From the NCBI RefSeq assembly GCF_001305515.1, contig NZ_LJYW01000001.1, positions 4,235,934-4,299,933 of the forward strand: a stretch of 64,000 nucleotides of DNA. The letters are read 5' to 3'. Source of the stretch: Prosthecodimorpha hirschii. Lineage in GTDB: Bacteria; Pseudomonadota; Alphaproteobacteria; Rhizobiales; Ancalomicrobiaceae. Every line of letters begins with the position of its first letter. The stretch's first letter is position 1. The notes beneath the pieces are model-generated. The model searched no databases. It saw only the letters and a list, made by a program, of their open reading frames with translations, and was not told the DNA's origin. The position numbers and the translations under genes are program-made. Below, piece after piece: positions 32,680 through 42,081 of the stretch.

Positions 32680-34926
32680 ATGTTCAGTCTCTATCGTTTC
32701 TCCCTTCCGCTGGTCGTGGCCGTGCTCGGGCTGGCGCTCGTCGCCGGGATCACGGCGCAGCAATTTCTCACCGGCTGGTTCCTGCGCGATGTCGAGCTGC
32801 GCTCCGAGCTGATCTTCAACTCCGTGGAACCGGCGGTCCGCCGTCAGGCCGCCGACAGCGACGAAGCCGGCCTCGGCCGGACCTTCGACGGCATCTCGCG
32901 GGACGAGCGCGTCCTCGCCATCGGGTTGTGCGATGCCGCCGGCCGGATGGTCGCGGCCTCGCGCAACTGGCCGGGCGAACAGATCTGCCGGGACGAGAAG
33001 CCGGCGGCCGGGGCCGAGCGGCGCGGCGCCGTCTACGAACGCCGCCAGCTGTCGTCCGGACCGGTCCTGATCGCCGGCTTCCCGCTGGCGATCGATCCGG
33101 CGCGCAACTGGCGCCTGATGGTCCTGCACGACATGGGCTTCGCCTCGTCGCGCACCACCGCGGCGCTGACCACCCTGGTCGCCTTCGTCGGTCTTCTGAT
33201 CGCGCTCGGCGTGCTGATCACCGTGGCGGTGACGCGGGTCACGCTGTCGACCTGGTCGCGCGCCATCGTGCAGTCGCTCGATCCGCGCACCCGCTCGCGG
33301 CCGGAGGCCGACATCGCCCCGGAACTGCGTCCGGTCGTGCGCGAGGTCCGCCAGACCCTGCGCGATATCGACATCGGCCGGGTGCGCGGCAGCCCGATCC
33401 GCGTCTCCTGGACATCGACCTCCCTGCAGGAGGTCATCCACGACGAACTGCCGGGCTCCGAGGTGATCGTGGTCTCAAACCGCGAGCCCTACATCCACGA
33501 CCGCGACGGCGACCGGATCATCGTCCGCCGTCCGGCCAGCGGCCTGGTGACGGCTCTGGAGCCGATCATCCGTGCCACCCGCGGGGTCTGGATCGCCCAT
33601 GGCAGCGGCAGCGCCGACCGGGAAACGGTCAATGCGTCGGACCGCGTCGCCGTGCCGCCGGAAGACCCGGCCTATACGCTGCGCCGCGTCTGGCTGACCG
33701 AAGAGGAGGAGAACGGCTACTACTATCGCTTCTCCAACGAAGGTCTCTGGCCGCTTTGCCACATCGCCTTCGTCCGGCCGCAGTTCCGGCGGGAGGATTG
33801 GGAGATCTACCGGGCGGTCAACCAGCGTTTCGCCGACACCATCGTGGCCGAGGCGAAGTCCAAGAATCCGATCGTCTTCGTTCAGGACTATCACTTCGCC
33901 CTGCTGCCGCGCATGATCCGGCAGCGGCTGCCCGAAGCCACCGTGATCACCTTCTGGCACATCCCGTGGCCGAATGCGGAGGTCTTCTCGATCTGCCCGT
34001 GGCGCGAGGAGATCCTGGACGGGCTGCTCGGCTCGTCGATCCTGGGCTTCCACACCCGCTTCCACGTCAACAACTTCATCGAATCGGTCGACCGGTTCAT
34101 GGAGAGCCATATCGACCGCGAACTCTCGACCATCTCGACGGGCGGCGAGGCCACCCTGGTCAATGCCTATCCGATCTCGATCGAATGGCCGCCGCGCGCG
34201 CTCCTGGGATTGCCGACCGTCGGCGACTGCCGGCGCCGGGTGCGCGAGCAGCTCGGGCTCGGGCCGGACGTGAAGATCGGCGTCGGCGTCGAGCGTTTCG
34301 ACTACACCAAGGGCATTCCGGACCGGTTGCGCGCCGTCGGCATCCTGCTGGAACGGCATCCGGAATGGATCGGGCGTTTCGTCTTCATCCAGGTCGCGGC
34401 GCCGACCCGTGCCAAGCTCGATGCCTATCGCGGGCTGCAGGAGGAGGCGATGGCGGTCGCCGAGACGATCAATGCGCGCTATGCGCGGGACGGCTGGAAG
34501 CCGATCGAACTGATCGTGCGCCATCACGAACCCGAGGAAGTGCTCGAACTGTTCCGCGCCGCCGACTTCTGCGTCGTCACCAGCCTGCATGACGGCATGA
34601 ACCTGGTCGCCAAGGAGTTCGTCGCCTCCCGCGAGGACGATCGCGGCGTGCTGGTGCTGTCGACCTTTGCGGGCGCCTCGCGGGAACTGCTCGAAGCCCT
34701 GCTGGTCAACCCCTACGACATGGATACGCTCGCCGAGACCCTGGTCCGCGCCCTGTCCATGTCCGAGGAGGAGCAGCGCGACCGGATGCGGCTGATGCGC
34801 GAGCTCGTGCGCGACAACAATGTCTATGCCTGGGCCGGCAGCATGCTGATGGAGGCCGCGCGCATGCGCAAGCGACGCGAGGTGCAGAACCACTTCGGCG
34901 AGACGCGATGGGGATTGACGCCGTGA
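32680..34926 (+). CDS. otsA: membrane-anchored trehalose-6-phosphate synthase (GT20)
   Basis: 748 residues, about 280 longer than typical OtsA. Residues 1-190 are a membrane module: TM1 at about 8-27, a periplasmic segment at 35-155, TM2 at about 161-184, then a linker. The GT20 catalytic domain starts at about 262 ([12 protein letters not shown]) and contains [65 protein letters not shown] and [14 protein letters not shown]. It transfers glucose from a nucleotide sugar to glucose-6-phosphate. AGAAGG precedes the ATG. The 3' end overlaps otsB by 19 bases. The N-terminal module resembles a sensor-like extracytoplasmic domain and may couple osmotic or envelope signals to synthesis; this is inference. 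Confidence 0.92.
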   Translation: MFSLYRFSLPLVVAVLGLALVAGITAQQFLTGWFLRDVELRSELIFNSVEPAVRRQAADSDEAGLGRTFDGISRDERVLAIGLCDAAGRMVAASRNWPGEQICRDEKPAAGAERRGAVYERRQLSSGPVLIAGFPLAIDPARNWRLMVLHDMGFASSRTTAALTTLVAFVGLLIALGVLITVAVTRVTLSTWSRAIVQSLDPRTRSRPEADIAPELRPVVREVRQTLRDIDIGRVRGSPIRVSWTSTSLQEVIHDELPGSEVIVVSNREPYIHDRDGDRIIVRRPASGLVTALEPIIRATRGVWIAHGSGSADRETVNASDRVAVPPEDPAYTLRRVWLTEEEENGYYYRFSNEGLWPLCHIAFVRPQFRREDWEIYRAVNQRFADTIVAEAKSKNPIVFVQDYHFALLPRMIRQRLPEATVITFWHIPWPNAEVFSICPWREEILDGLLGSSILGFHTRFHVNNFIESVDRFMESHIDRELSTISTGGEATLVNAYPISIEWPPRALLGLPTVGDCRRRVREQLGLGPDVKIGVGVERFDYTKGIPDRLRAVGILLERHPEWIGRFVFIQVAAPTRAKLDAYRGLQEEAMAVAETINARYARDGWKPIELIVRHHEPEEVLELFRAADFCVVTSLHDGMNLVAKEFVASREDDRGVLVLSTFAGASRELLEALLVNPYDMDTLAETLVRALSMSEEEQRDRMRLMRELVRDNNVYAWAGSMLMEAARMRKRREVQNHFGETRWGLTP

Positions 34927-35705
34927 CGACGCGCGAGAGCCTGGCGCTGCCCGCGGCCGATCCCGCTGGCGACCTGCCGGTCGTCTGGTCGACGGCCTGG
35001 GCGCCGTTCCTGGATATCGACGGCACGCTGCTCGACATCGCCGCCCGTCCCGACGACGTCTTCGTGCCGGACGATCTGATCGAGACCCTGACGGCCATCG
35101 CCGACACCTGCGGCTGCCTGGCGCTGATCACGGGCCGCAGCCTCGGCCAGGCCGACGCCCTGTTCGGGGCGGGCCGTTTCGACGTTGCGGCCAATCACGG
35201 CGCGGTGGTGCGCATCGGCGGCGTGGTGCGCGACCAGGCCGGCGACCCGGGCGCCGCCGAAGCGGTGGCGGCGGCGCTGCGGCCGGCGGTCGATCGCCAT
35301 GCGGGGACCTTCGTCGAGGAGAAGGGCCATTCGGTCGCGGTTCACTACCGGGCCGCGCCGGCGGCGGAGCCGTTCCTGCTGCAGGCGGCGCGCGAGGCGA
35401 TCCGCGGATCGGGCGACGCCTGGCGCATCCTGATCGGCAAGGCGGTGATCGAGATCGCGCCGCGCTCCGCCACCAAGGGCACCGCCATCGCCCAGTTCCT
35501 GGCCGATCCGGCCTATCGCCGGCGGCGGCCCTTCTTCGCCGGCGACGACACCACCGACGAGGATGCCTTTGAGGCCGTCGCGGCCGTCGGCGGGCTCGGC
35601 GTGCTGATCGGGCCGGAGCGCAAGACGGCGGCCCGGTACCGCCTGCCGTCGCCCGGCGCCTTCCGGGCCTGGCTGGACGGCAGCGTCGCCGGCTGCGCCG
35701 GCTGA
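34908..35705 (+). CDS. otsB: trehalose-6-phosphate phosphatase
   Basis: 265-residue HAD phosphatase that removes phosphate from trehalose-6-phosphate. HAD motif I FLDIDGTLLD (D36, D38), motif II LITGRS, the basic motif KGTAIAQFL and motif IV FFAGDDTTDEDAF are all present. It overlaps otsA by 19 bases in another frame, so the pair is translationally coupled. It converges on the DUF1194 gene; an imperfect hairpin at 35706-35733 without a T run lies between them. Confidence 0.94.
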   Translation: MGIDAVTTRESLALPAADPAGDLPVVWSTAWAPFLDIDGTLLDIAARPDDVFVPDDLIETLTAIADTCGCLALITGRSLGQADALFGAGRFDVAANHGAVVRIGGVVRDQAGDPGAAEAVAAALRPAVDRHAGTFVEEKGHSVAVHYRAAPAAEPFLLQAAREAIRGSGDAWRILIGKAVIEIAPRSATKGTAIAQFLADPAYRRRRPFFAGDDTTDEDAFEAVAAVGGLGVLIGPERKTAARYRLPSPGAFRAWLDGSVAGCAG

Positions 35706-35742
35706 TGACGGCTTGGCCGAAGGCCGGCCGTCACCGGTGCCC

Positions 35743-36570
35743 TCAGCGCCGGCTGACCTCGGTCAGGAATTTCTGGCGGATCGCCCGGCCGAAATCCCGG
35801 TAGCCGTCCGCCGGCACGACGAAGGAGGCCGGGCCACCGGCGATGTTGGCCCGGTACCAGGCCTCCAGCGTGTCCTTCTCGTCGCCTTCCAGGATCGGCA
35901 GCCCGTTGACGGTCACCTCCTGGCGCACCAGCGCGTCGCGCTCGGCGGCGGGCGGGACGGTCGGGTTGCAGTTGTCCTTGCCGTCGCCGGAGACGTCGAC
36001 CACGGTCCGCTCCGGCCGGGTCGGGATCGAGTGCAGCATCTTGACCTGGACGAAATGCAGCATGGCCGCCGCACAGGTGAACTCGCCCGGCCGGCGCGCC
36101 GCGGTGCGGATCCGCATGGCGAGGCTGCGCGCGTCGGCGACCGTGCCGATCCGCGTCCACGGCACGGTCAGCGACGGCCGGTCGCTCCATTGCACCATGG
36201 CGACCAGGATCGCGCCATGCGGCCCGCCCAGGATCGCCCGCTGGATGGCGGCATCCTCGAGCGCCTGCGCGATGCCCTCCATCTGCAGCCGGAAGCGGTG
36301 CTCGTCGACCGAGCCCGACACGTCGACGGCCAGCACCAGGGCGGTATCGACGCCGGTCGAGGCGGCGCCGGCCGCTTGCGCCGGAAGGCCGGCCAGCACC
36401 GTAAGCGCCAGCGCTGAAAGCGCCAGCGCCGGAAGCGCCCGCGCTGAAAGGGCCAGCGCCGGAAGCGCCCGCGCTGAAAGCGCCAGCGCTGGAAGCGCCT
36501 GCGCTGAAAGTGCCCGCGCTGAAAGCGCCAGTAGGGCGGCCGCGAGCCGACGGGTCGGACGACGGCTCAC
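35743..36570 (-). CDS. DUF1194 (VWA-like) exported protein
   Basis: 275 residues. From about 72 it is the DUF1194 domain: GVDTALVLAVDVSGSVDEHRFRLQMEGIA (MIDAS-like DxSxS), VVDVSGDGKDNCNPT, FVVPADGYRDFGRAIRQKFL. The signal sequence is abnormal: residues about 10-60 are a run of Leu/Ala/Ser repeats (LSARALPALA iterated), encoded by 30-bp tandem repeats, so the hydrophobic stretch is far longer than usual. The GTG start at 36570 overlaps the stop of the pentapeptide gene (GTGA). The protein is probably periplasmic; its role is unknown. Confidence 0.85.
   Translation of the reverse strand: MSRRPTRRLAAALLALSARALSAQALPALALSARALPALALSARALPALALSALALTVLAGLPAQAAGAASTGVDTALVLAVDVSGSVDEHRFRLQMEGIAQALEDAAIQRAILGGPHGAILVAMVQWSDRPSLTVPWTRIGTVADARSLAMRIRTAARRPGEFTCAAAMLHFVQVKMLHSIPTRPERTVVDVSGDGKDNCNPTVPPAAERDALVRQEVTVNGLPILEGDEKDTLEAWYRANIAGGPASFVVPADGYRDFGRAIRQKFLTEVSRR
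36403..36535 (-). repeat. ~30-bp tandem repeats within the DUF1194 signal sequence
   Basis: Several near-identical iterations of a 30-bp unit (for example GCGCTGAAAGCGCCAGCGCC on the plus strand followed by GGAAGCGCCC) encode the Leu/Ala-rich signal region. The unit keeps the reading frame. Confidence 0.85.
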
Positions 36571-37409
36571 CGGACGATCCGATCCCGGTTGAGCGCCTTG
36601 TCGAGCCCGATGGCGCGATCGAGGCCCTTCATGTCGCGGAACACGGCCTGCGCCAGATCGGCGCCGTCGAATTTGGTGCCGGTCACATCCGCTCCCGTGA
36701 AGTCGGCGCCGGTCAGGTCGGCACCGGTCAGGTCCGCGCCCGAAAGGTCGGCGCCGACGAATTTGGCCCAGGCGAAGCGGACGCCGTAGAGCTCCGCGCC
36801 GCGCAGACGGGCGCCGGAGAGATCGGCCATCTCCAGGAAGGTGTGCGGATGCAGTTCGATCACGGTCAGGCGGTAATTGCCGAGCCGGGCGCCGGTGAGG
36901 TCCGCGCCGCGCAGATTGGCGCCGACCATGCGGGCGAAGATGCGGGCGCCTGAGAGGTCGGCGCCGGCGAAGTTCGGCGCCTCGCCGGCCGCCTTGGGGT
37001 TGAGGTCGAGTTCGGTCGTCACCGACAGGCGGAGGAGGCTCGCGCCGCGCAGATCCGCGCCCGCGAAATTGGTCCTCTGCACCGTCGACCGGTCGAGATG
37101 GGCGCCGGCCAGCTGGGCATGGGACAGGTCCGCGCCCGCGAAATCGACCGCGTGCAGATTGGCCCGGTCGAGCCGTGCGGCCTTGAAGTCCAGGCCGGCG
37201 AGATCGAGGAAGCTGAGATCGCGGCCGGTCAGGTCGATCGGCTTGGCGCGGTCGGCGGCGGCGAGCAGCCGGGCGACCTCGATGTCGGACAGTTCGGCCG
37301 CGGATCCGACCGTCGGCACCGCCAGCGCGATGGCGAATGCGGCCGCCGCCGCGGCCTTGCCCATGCCATGCCGCACCCGGCAGGACTTTCGAGTTCCGGC
37401 TCCCGGCAT
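36567..37409 (-). CDS. exported pentapeptide-repeat protein
   Basis: 280 residues from the ATG at 37409, which has AGGTGG upstream. The ATG at 37364 (MGKAAAAAAFAIALAVP) is an alternative that still keeps the signal peptide. The mature part is a right-handed beta-helix of pentapeptide repeats, A(D/N)LXX: DFAGADLSHAQLAGAHLD, NFAGADLRGASL, GANLRGADLTGARL, GADLSGADLTGADLTGADFTGAD. The repeats are interrupted around residues 130-150 and 185-200. Its stop overlaps the start of the DUF1194 gene. Function unknown; the signal peptide suggests the periplasm. Confidence 0.88.
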   Translation of the reverse strand: MPGAGTRKSCRVRHGMGKAAAAAAFAIALAVPTVGSAAELSDIEVARLLAAADRAKPIDLTGRDLSFLDLAGLDFKAARLDRANLHAVDFAGADLSHAQLAGAHLDRSTVQRTNFAGADLRGASLLRLSVTTELDLNPKAAGEAPNFAGADLSGARIFARMVGANLRGADLTGARLGNYRLTVIELHPHTFLEMADLSGARLRGAELYGVRFAWAKFVGADLSGADLTGADLTGADFTGADVTGTKFDGADLAQAVFRDMKGLDRAIGLDKALNRDRIVR

Positions 37410-37583
37410 GTCCGTCCCACCTGCTCGGTCCCGTCTCGGGCGGTGGCGCCCGATCCGCGGATGCGATCCTACCATGGAGGCGAGGCCGACGGGCAAGCCT
37501 GCCGTCGGCTCGGCGTGGGCACGATGTCGCGAGCGGTGCGGGAGGACGGTCAGACTTTGCGGGCGGTCAGGACCGCCGAGCGG

Positions 37584-38501
37584 TCACGACCGCCGAGCGG
37601 GCACTTCGCCCTTCAGTGCCAATACGGCGTGATTGATCTCGGCGCCGAACAGAAAGATGATCCCGATGATGTAGAAGAACAGCATCGAGGCGATGATCCC
37701 GGCAAGACCCGCATAGGTCCGGGTATAGGTCGCAAAGTGCGAGAAATAGTAGGAGAACACCAGGCCGGCGATGAACCACAGTCCAAGCGTGACCAGGACG
37801 CCCGGCAGGACGCTCATGGTCGTCTGCCGGCGGGCCGGCAGGAAGAGATGGGCGGCATAGAGGAAGCAGAACACGCCGGCGGAGAAGAAGACCAGCGGCA
37901 GCCGGTTGAAGTAGGAATAATAGGGCGCCATGTCGGGGACGCGCGGGATCAGGAAATCCCAGACCACCGGCAGCACGATCACCAGGAAGCCGAGCCCCAG
38001 GATGGTGATGCCGCCGACCAGCATGAAGAAGGTGCCTTCCAGCCGCCGGATCAGGAAATGGCGCGTGTCATAGGCCCTGTAGGCATAGTTGAGGCCCATG
38101 CGCAGGCTCTCGACCAGGCCGGTCACGATCACCACCAGCAAGATCGCACCGACCGTCAGGACCTGGGTCTGCGAGCCGGACAGGACCGCCGTCACTTCCG
38201 GCTTGAGGATGCGCACCACCTCCTCGGGCAGCACCGCGAAGATGCCGCCGGTGCCCTGCTCGGCCGCCGCCGCCAGCTCCGCCCCGCCCCAGTAGCCGGC
38301 GATACCGGTGATCAGGATCATGAACGGAAACAGGGAGAACAGGATCGCGAAGGCGATGTTCGACGCATGCGCGAAGGACTCGTTGCGCAGCAGGCCCCAA
38401 TAGAAGGCCTCCCAAAAGACCCAGCCCATCGCCCGAAGGCCGCGGAGAGACGCATTCGGCGATGGAGAACTCATGAGCAGGGATTCTGTGGCGTCCGACA
38501 T
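37584..38501 (-). CDS. YihY/virulence factor BrkB family membrane protein
   Basis: 305-residue inner-membrane protein with about six helices. Family stretches: FAHASNIAFAILFSLFPFMILI, VVRILKPEVTAVLSG, LVVIVTGLVESLRMGLNYAYRAYDTRHFLIRRLEG, PGVLVTLGLWFIAGLVFSYYFSHFATYTRTYAGLAGIIASMLFFYIIGIIFLFGAEIN. Often wrongly called RNase BN. The actual role is unknown. Start ATG 38501 (MSDATESLL) or 38474 (MSSPSPN); neither has a strong ribosome site. Confidence 0.88.
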   Translation of the reverse strand: MSDATESLLMSSPSPNASLRGLRAMGWVFWEAFYWGLLRNESFAHASNIAFAILFSLFPFMILITGIAGYWGGAELAAAAEQGTGGIFAVLPEEVVRILKPEVTAVLSGSQTQVLTVGAILLVVIVTGLVESLRMGLNYAYRAYDTRHFLIRRLEGTFFMLVGGITILGLGFLVIVLPVVWDFLIPRVPDMAPYYSYFNRLPLVFFSAGVFCFLYAAHLFLPARRQTTMSVLPGVLVTLGLWFIAGLVFSYYFSHFATYTRTYAGLAGIIASMLFFYIIGIIFLFGAEINHAVLALKGEVPARRS

Positions 38502-38748
38502 GGCCGCGGACCATAGTCGGCGGAAACGCAACGCACAACGGGGCTTCCCGTCAGCAGTTCCGCGAAATGGGCGGAATTTCCGGCTTCTGTCCTGCGGCCG
38601 GCCGCCGCGACGGCACCGGGGCCGGGATGACGAAACGGAAGCCGATGCCGGGTGCCGGTCCGGCTCGACCCGACAGGTCTTTTGCCGCATTGTGCCGCCA
38701 CCTTTGCGGCACCGCACATGCCCCTGAACGCGAATTCCGGACCTCGCC

Positions 38749-41394
38749 TTGCCTCGACATCTGATCGCCCGCCTCCTCCGCCTCGCCCTGCTGGCAACCG
38801 TGCTGGCCCTGACCCCGCTGGCATCGGCTCTCATGCCGGCGCCGCTGGTGGCGTCCGCCCGCGCGCAGGATGCGCCGGCGCCGGCAGCGCCGCCGGTCGA
38901 GGAGGTCAAGCGGCCGGAAAACCCGCAGGCCCTGCTCAACGCCTGGAAGGTCGAGATCGACCAGATCACGGCGGGCACCCAGCGCGAATCGCTGACCGAC
39001 CGGCAATTGACCGACCTGCGCGGTCGGGCCGAGCAGGTGCGCGCCAAGGCCGGCGAACTGATCGACCAGCTCACGCCCGGCGTTCAGGCGGCCGAGGCCC
39101 GGCTCAAGCAGCTCGGTCCGGCGCCGCAGAAGCCGAAGGAGGGCGAAGCGCCGCCGCCGGCCGAGTCCGATGCGGTCAAGCAGGATCGCGCGCAGCTCGA
39201 CAAGCAGCTGGCGGAACTGCAGGGCTTCACCAAGCAGGCGAGCCTGATCCAGCTCAAGGCCGACGAGGTCGTCAAGTCGATCGGCGACCGCCGCCGCGAC
39301 CGGTTCAACCGCGCCGTGATGGAGCAGAGCCGCTCGATTCTCGACCCGACGCTCTGGCTCGAGGCCGCCGCCGCGCTGCCGGGCACGATCGCCGCCTTCG
39401 GCTTCCTGCTGCGCGACTGGGGCGGACTGTTCATGGCGCGCGGCAGCCTCGGCGCCATCGGCGTGCTGGGCCTCGCGATCGCCTTCCTCGCTCTTCTGCT
39501 GCGGCCGATCCGTCGGCGGCTCCTGCTCGCCACCGACCGCAATCCGGATGCGGTCAATCCCTCGGCCTTCGCCAAGTCCGGCGCCGCCGCCGCGATCGTG
39601 GTCGTCAACACCGCCCTGCCGCTGATCGCGCTGATGACGCTGCTGGTCGCGCTCCGGGCGCTCGATCTCAATCCCGACCGGATCGAGCAGACGCTGGTGG
39701 CCCTGATGATCGCCGCCGCCGTGGCCTCGGCCGCCTACAGCCTGGGCCTCGCCATCCTGGCACCGACCAAGCCGCAATGGCGGCTGATCGGCATTTCCGA
39801 TGGCGCCGCCCAGCAGCTGATCCGCATCGTCGGCCTGCTCACCGCCAGCTTCGGGATCGGCATCTTCGTCATCCGCATCCTGCCGGTGCTGGCTGCGCCG
39901 CTGTCGCTGGTCATCGCCCTGTCCGGGCTGTTCGCGCTGCTCGACATCGGCCTGACCATGCTGGCGCTGCGCACCGTCGCGGCCAGCCTTGCCGCCGACG
40001 ACGAGGCGAAGCGGCCGGAGGTGCCGACGCCCGGCCCGGCTTCGGCGCCGCCGGCCGAGCGGGGGCACTCGATTCTCTGGCGCTGGCTGGTGCCGATCGC
40101 CTGGATCGCCGCCATTGCCGGCGCGGTCGCGGCTCTGGTCGGCTTCGTCGCCCTGTCCCGCTTCATCGCCTATCAGCTGATCTGGGCCGGCCTGAACATC
40201 GCCGTGCTCTACATCCTGTTGGTCCTGGTCGACGAGGCGCTGACGGCCACCTTCCGGCGCGAGACGCGCGTCGGGCTCTCGCTCAACCGCTCGATGGGCT
40301 TCGGGGTGGAGACGGTCGAGCAGGTCGGCGTGGTCCTGTCCGGTCTCGGCCGGCTCGCCCTGATCGGCTTCGTGGTCGCCATGATCCTGCTGCCGCTCGG
40401 CTTTTCCTCCGAGGACCTGATCCAGGACGCCAAGGCGGCCTTCTTCGGCTTCAAGGTCGGCGGCCTGACCGTGTCGCTGTCGTCGATCCTCGGTGCCGTC
40501 ATCGTGTTCATGATCGCGGTTGCGGTCACCGGCGGCGTCAAGGGCTGGCTGGAGGCCCGCTTCCTGCCGCGGACCCGGCTCGATCCGGGCCTCAAGAACT
40601 CGATCCTGACCGCCTTCGGCTATATCGGCTACATCGTCGCCGGCGCGCTCGCCTTCTCGTCGGTCGGCGTCAGCCTGGAGAATGTGGCCATCGTCGCCGG
40701 CGCCCTGTCGGTCGGCATCGGCTTCGGCCTGCAGTCGATCGTCAACAACTTCGTTTCCGGCCTGATCCTGCTCGCCGAGCGCCCGATCAAGACCGGCGAC
40801 ATGATCGAGATCGGCGCCGAGCGCGGCTTCGTGCGCAAGATCAACGTGCGCTCGACCGAGATCGAGACCTTCGATCGCGCCAGCCTGATCGTTCCGAATT
40901 CCTCGCTGATCACCGGAACGGTCAAGAACTGGATGCACCGGGACATGACCGGCCGGGTCGTGGTCAATGTCGGCGTCGCCTACAATGCCGAGCCCGAGCA
41001 GGTGCGCGAGATCCTGCTCGCCGCCGCCAAGGCGCACCGGCTGGTGATGATCTTCCCGGCGCCGTCGGCCTTCTTCACCGATTTCGGCGAATCGGCGCTG
41101 ATGTTCCGCCTCATCTGCACCGTCCCGATGGTCACCGACGCCTTCACGGTGGAGAGCGATCTGCGCTTCGACATCATGAAGCGTTTACGCTCTCACGGTA
41201 TCGACATCCCCTATGCCCAGCGTGACCTGCATGTCCGCCAGCTCGACGACCTGCGCGACCTTCTGGCCCGCCATCTCGCTTCCGTCGCGCCCGGCCCGGC
41301 CGGCGCGCGGCCGGCCGAGAGCGATGGCGAGGCGGAAGCCGGCGGCAGCGGGCACGCGACACCCGACGGCGCGCCGCGGCCGGCCCAGGGTTGA
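38749..41394 (+). CDS. mechanosensitive ion channel (MscS family, DUF3772-containing)
   Basis: 881 residues. Signal sequence (LLRLALLATVLALTPLASAL), then a periplasmic coiled region at about 60-180 (DUF3772-like, VEIDQITAGTQRESLTDRQL), about ten membrane helices, and the C-terminal MscS domain with pore helix AIVAGALSVGIGFGLQSIVNNF and beta domain LLAERPIKTGDMIEIG. This build matches the large MscK/YbdG-like channels that release solutes under hypo-osmotic shock. The start is a TTG at 38749 (MPRHLIARLLRL) with a poor ribosome site; it is chosen because the signal sequence begins there. It is divergent from the BrkB gene. Confidence 0.9.
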   Translation: MPRHLIARLLRLALLATVLALTPLASALMPAPLVASARAQDAPAPAAPPVEEVKRPENPQALLNAWKVEIDQITAGTQRESLTDRQLTDLRGRAEQVRAKAGELIDQLTPGVQAAEARLKQLGPAPQKPKEGEAPPPAESDAVKQDRAQLDKQLAELQGFTKQASLIQLKADEVVKSIGDRRRDRFNRAVMEQSRSILDPTLWLEAAAALPGTIAAFGFLLRDWGGLFMARGSLGAIGVLGLAIAFLALLLRPIRRRLLLATDRNPDAVNPSAFAKSGAAAAIVVVNTALPLIALMTLLVALRALDLNPDRIEQTLVALMIAAAVASAAYSLGLAILAPTKPQWRLIGISDGAAQQLIRIVGLLTASFGIGIFVIRILPVLAAPLSLVIALSGLFALLDIGLTMLALRTVAASLAADDEAKRPEVPTPGPASAPPAERGHSILWRWLVPIAWIAAIAGAVAALVGFVALSRFIAYQLIWAGLNIAVLYILLVLVDEALTATFRRETRVGLSLNRSMGFGVETVEQVGVVLSGLGRLALIGFVVAMILLPLGFSSEDLIQDAKAAFFGFKVGGLTVSLSSILGAVIVFMIAVAVTGGVKGWLEARFLPRTRLDPGLKNSILTAFGYIGYIVAGALAFSSVGVSLENVAIVAGALSVGIGFGLQSIVNNFVSGLILLAERPIKTGDMIEIGAERGFVRKINVRSTEIETFDRASLIVPNSSLITGTVKNWMHRDMTGRVVVNVGVAYNAEPEQVREILLAAAKAHRLVMIFPAPSAFFTDFGESALMFRLICTVPMVTDAFTVESDLRFDIMKRLRSHGIDIPYAQRDLHVRQLDDLRDLLARHLASVAPGPAGARPAESDGEAEAGGSGHATPDGAPRPAQG

Positions 41395-41484
41395 AACCGT
41401 CCGGTCGCTTCCGCCTTCCTACCATCCGATCTTGCGCATCCTGCCGGCCCCGCGGGGTCGCGCGGGCGCCATCGAGGCCTGCCG

Positions 41485-42012
41485 ATGAACCTCTTCTCCA
41501 CATTTCGCATCGGCCTTGCCGGTCTCGCGCCGGCCCTCGCCGCCCTGCTCGCCGGCTGTTCGGCCGCTCCCGAGCCGCCGCCCGCCCAGCCGGCCTTCTA
41601 CCAGCGGCTCGACCAGTCGGGCGGGGCGGTCGATCCGGCCTCGTCGCTCGGCATGGTCAATCACTATCGCGCCAATCTCGGCGCCCCGCCGCTCGCCTGG
41701 GATCCGGCGCTCGCCCGCATCGCCGAGATGCAGGCACGCCGGATGGCCGCGCTCGATCGGGTGCAGACCGAGCAGGAGGCCAAGCTCGACGCCGAGCTGA
41801 AGGCGGCCGGCATCGGTTTCCGCAGCTATGCCAGCAACCTGACGGCCGGCTACCGCACCTTCGCGGAGGCCTTCTCGGGCTGGCGCGAGCTGAAGCAGCA
41901 CAACGCCAACATGATCGATCCGCGCAAGACCCGGATCGGCCTCGCCACCGCGCAGGCGCCGGGCTCGAAATACAAGATCTTCTGGGCCATGGTGCTGGTC
42001 GAGCCCATGTGA
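41485..42012 (+). CDS. CAP-domain lipoprotein
   Basis: 175 residues. Lipobox ALLAGCSA gives the lipidated Cys at about 25. The CAP/SCP domain reads VNHYRANLGAPPLAWDPALARIAEMQARRMA, then AGYRTFAEAFSGWRELKQHNANMIDPRKTRIGLATA and IFWAMVLVEP. Several CAP-cavity residues are present (N, W.S-type helix replaced by W.E.K). The function of bacterial CAP proteins is poorly known. It starts 90 bases after the channel gene on the same strand. Confidence 0.88.
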   Translation: MNLFSTFRIGLAGLAPALAALLAGCSAAPEPPPAQPAFYQRLDQSGGAVDPASSLGMVNHYRANLGAPPLAWDPALARIAEMQARRMAALDRVQTEQEAKLDAELKAAGIGFRSYASNLTAGYRTFAEAFSGWRELKQHNANMIDPRKTRIGLATAQAPGSKYKIFWAMVLVEPM

Positions 42013-42081
42013 CGCGCCGGGTCGGCTTGCCGCACTGCAGCATCGGCAGTATGGTCCGCTCCCCTTGCGCGGAGCCCGCCC

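Noticed and set aside
38551-41037. 828-codon frame opposite the MscS-channel gene
   Set aside because: An antisense shadow of high-GC coding DNA rich in His, Gln, Arg and Asp; the plus-strand frame has clear membrane helices and an MscS domain.
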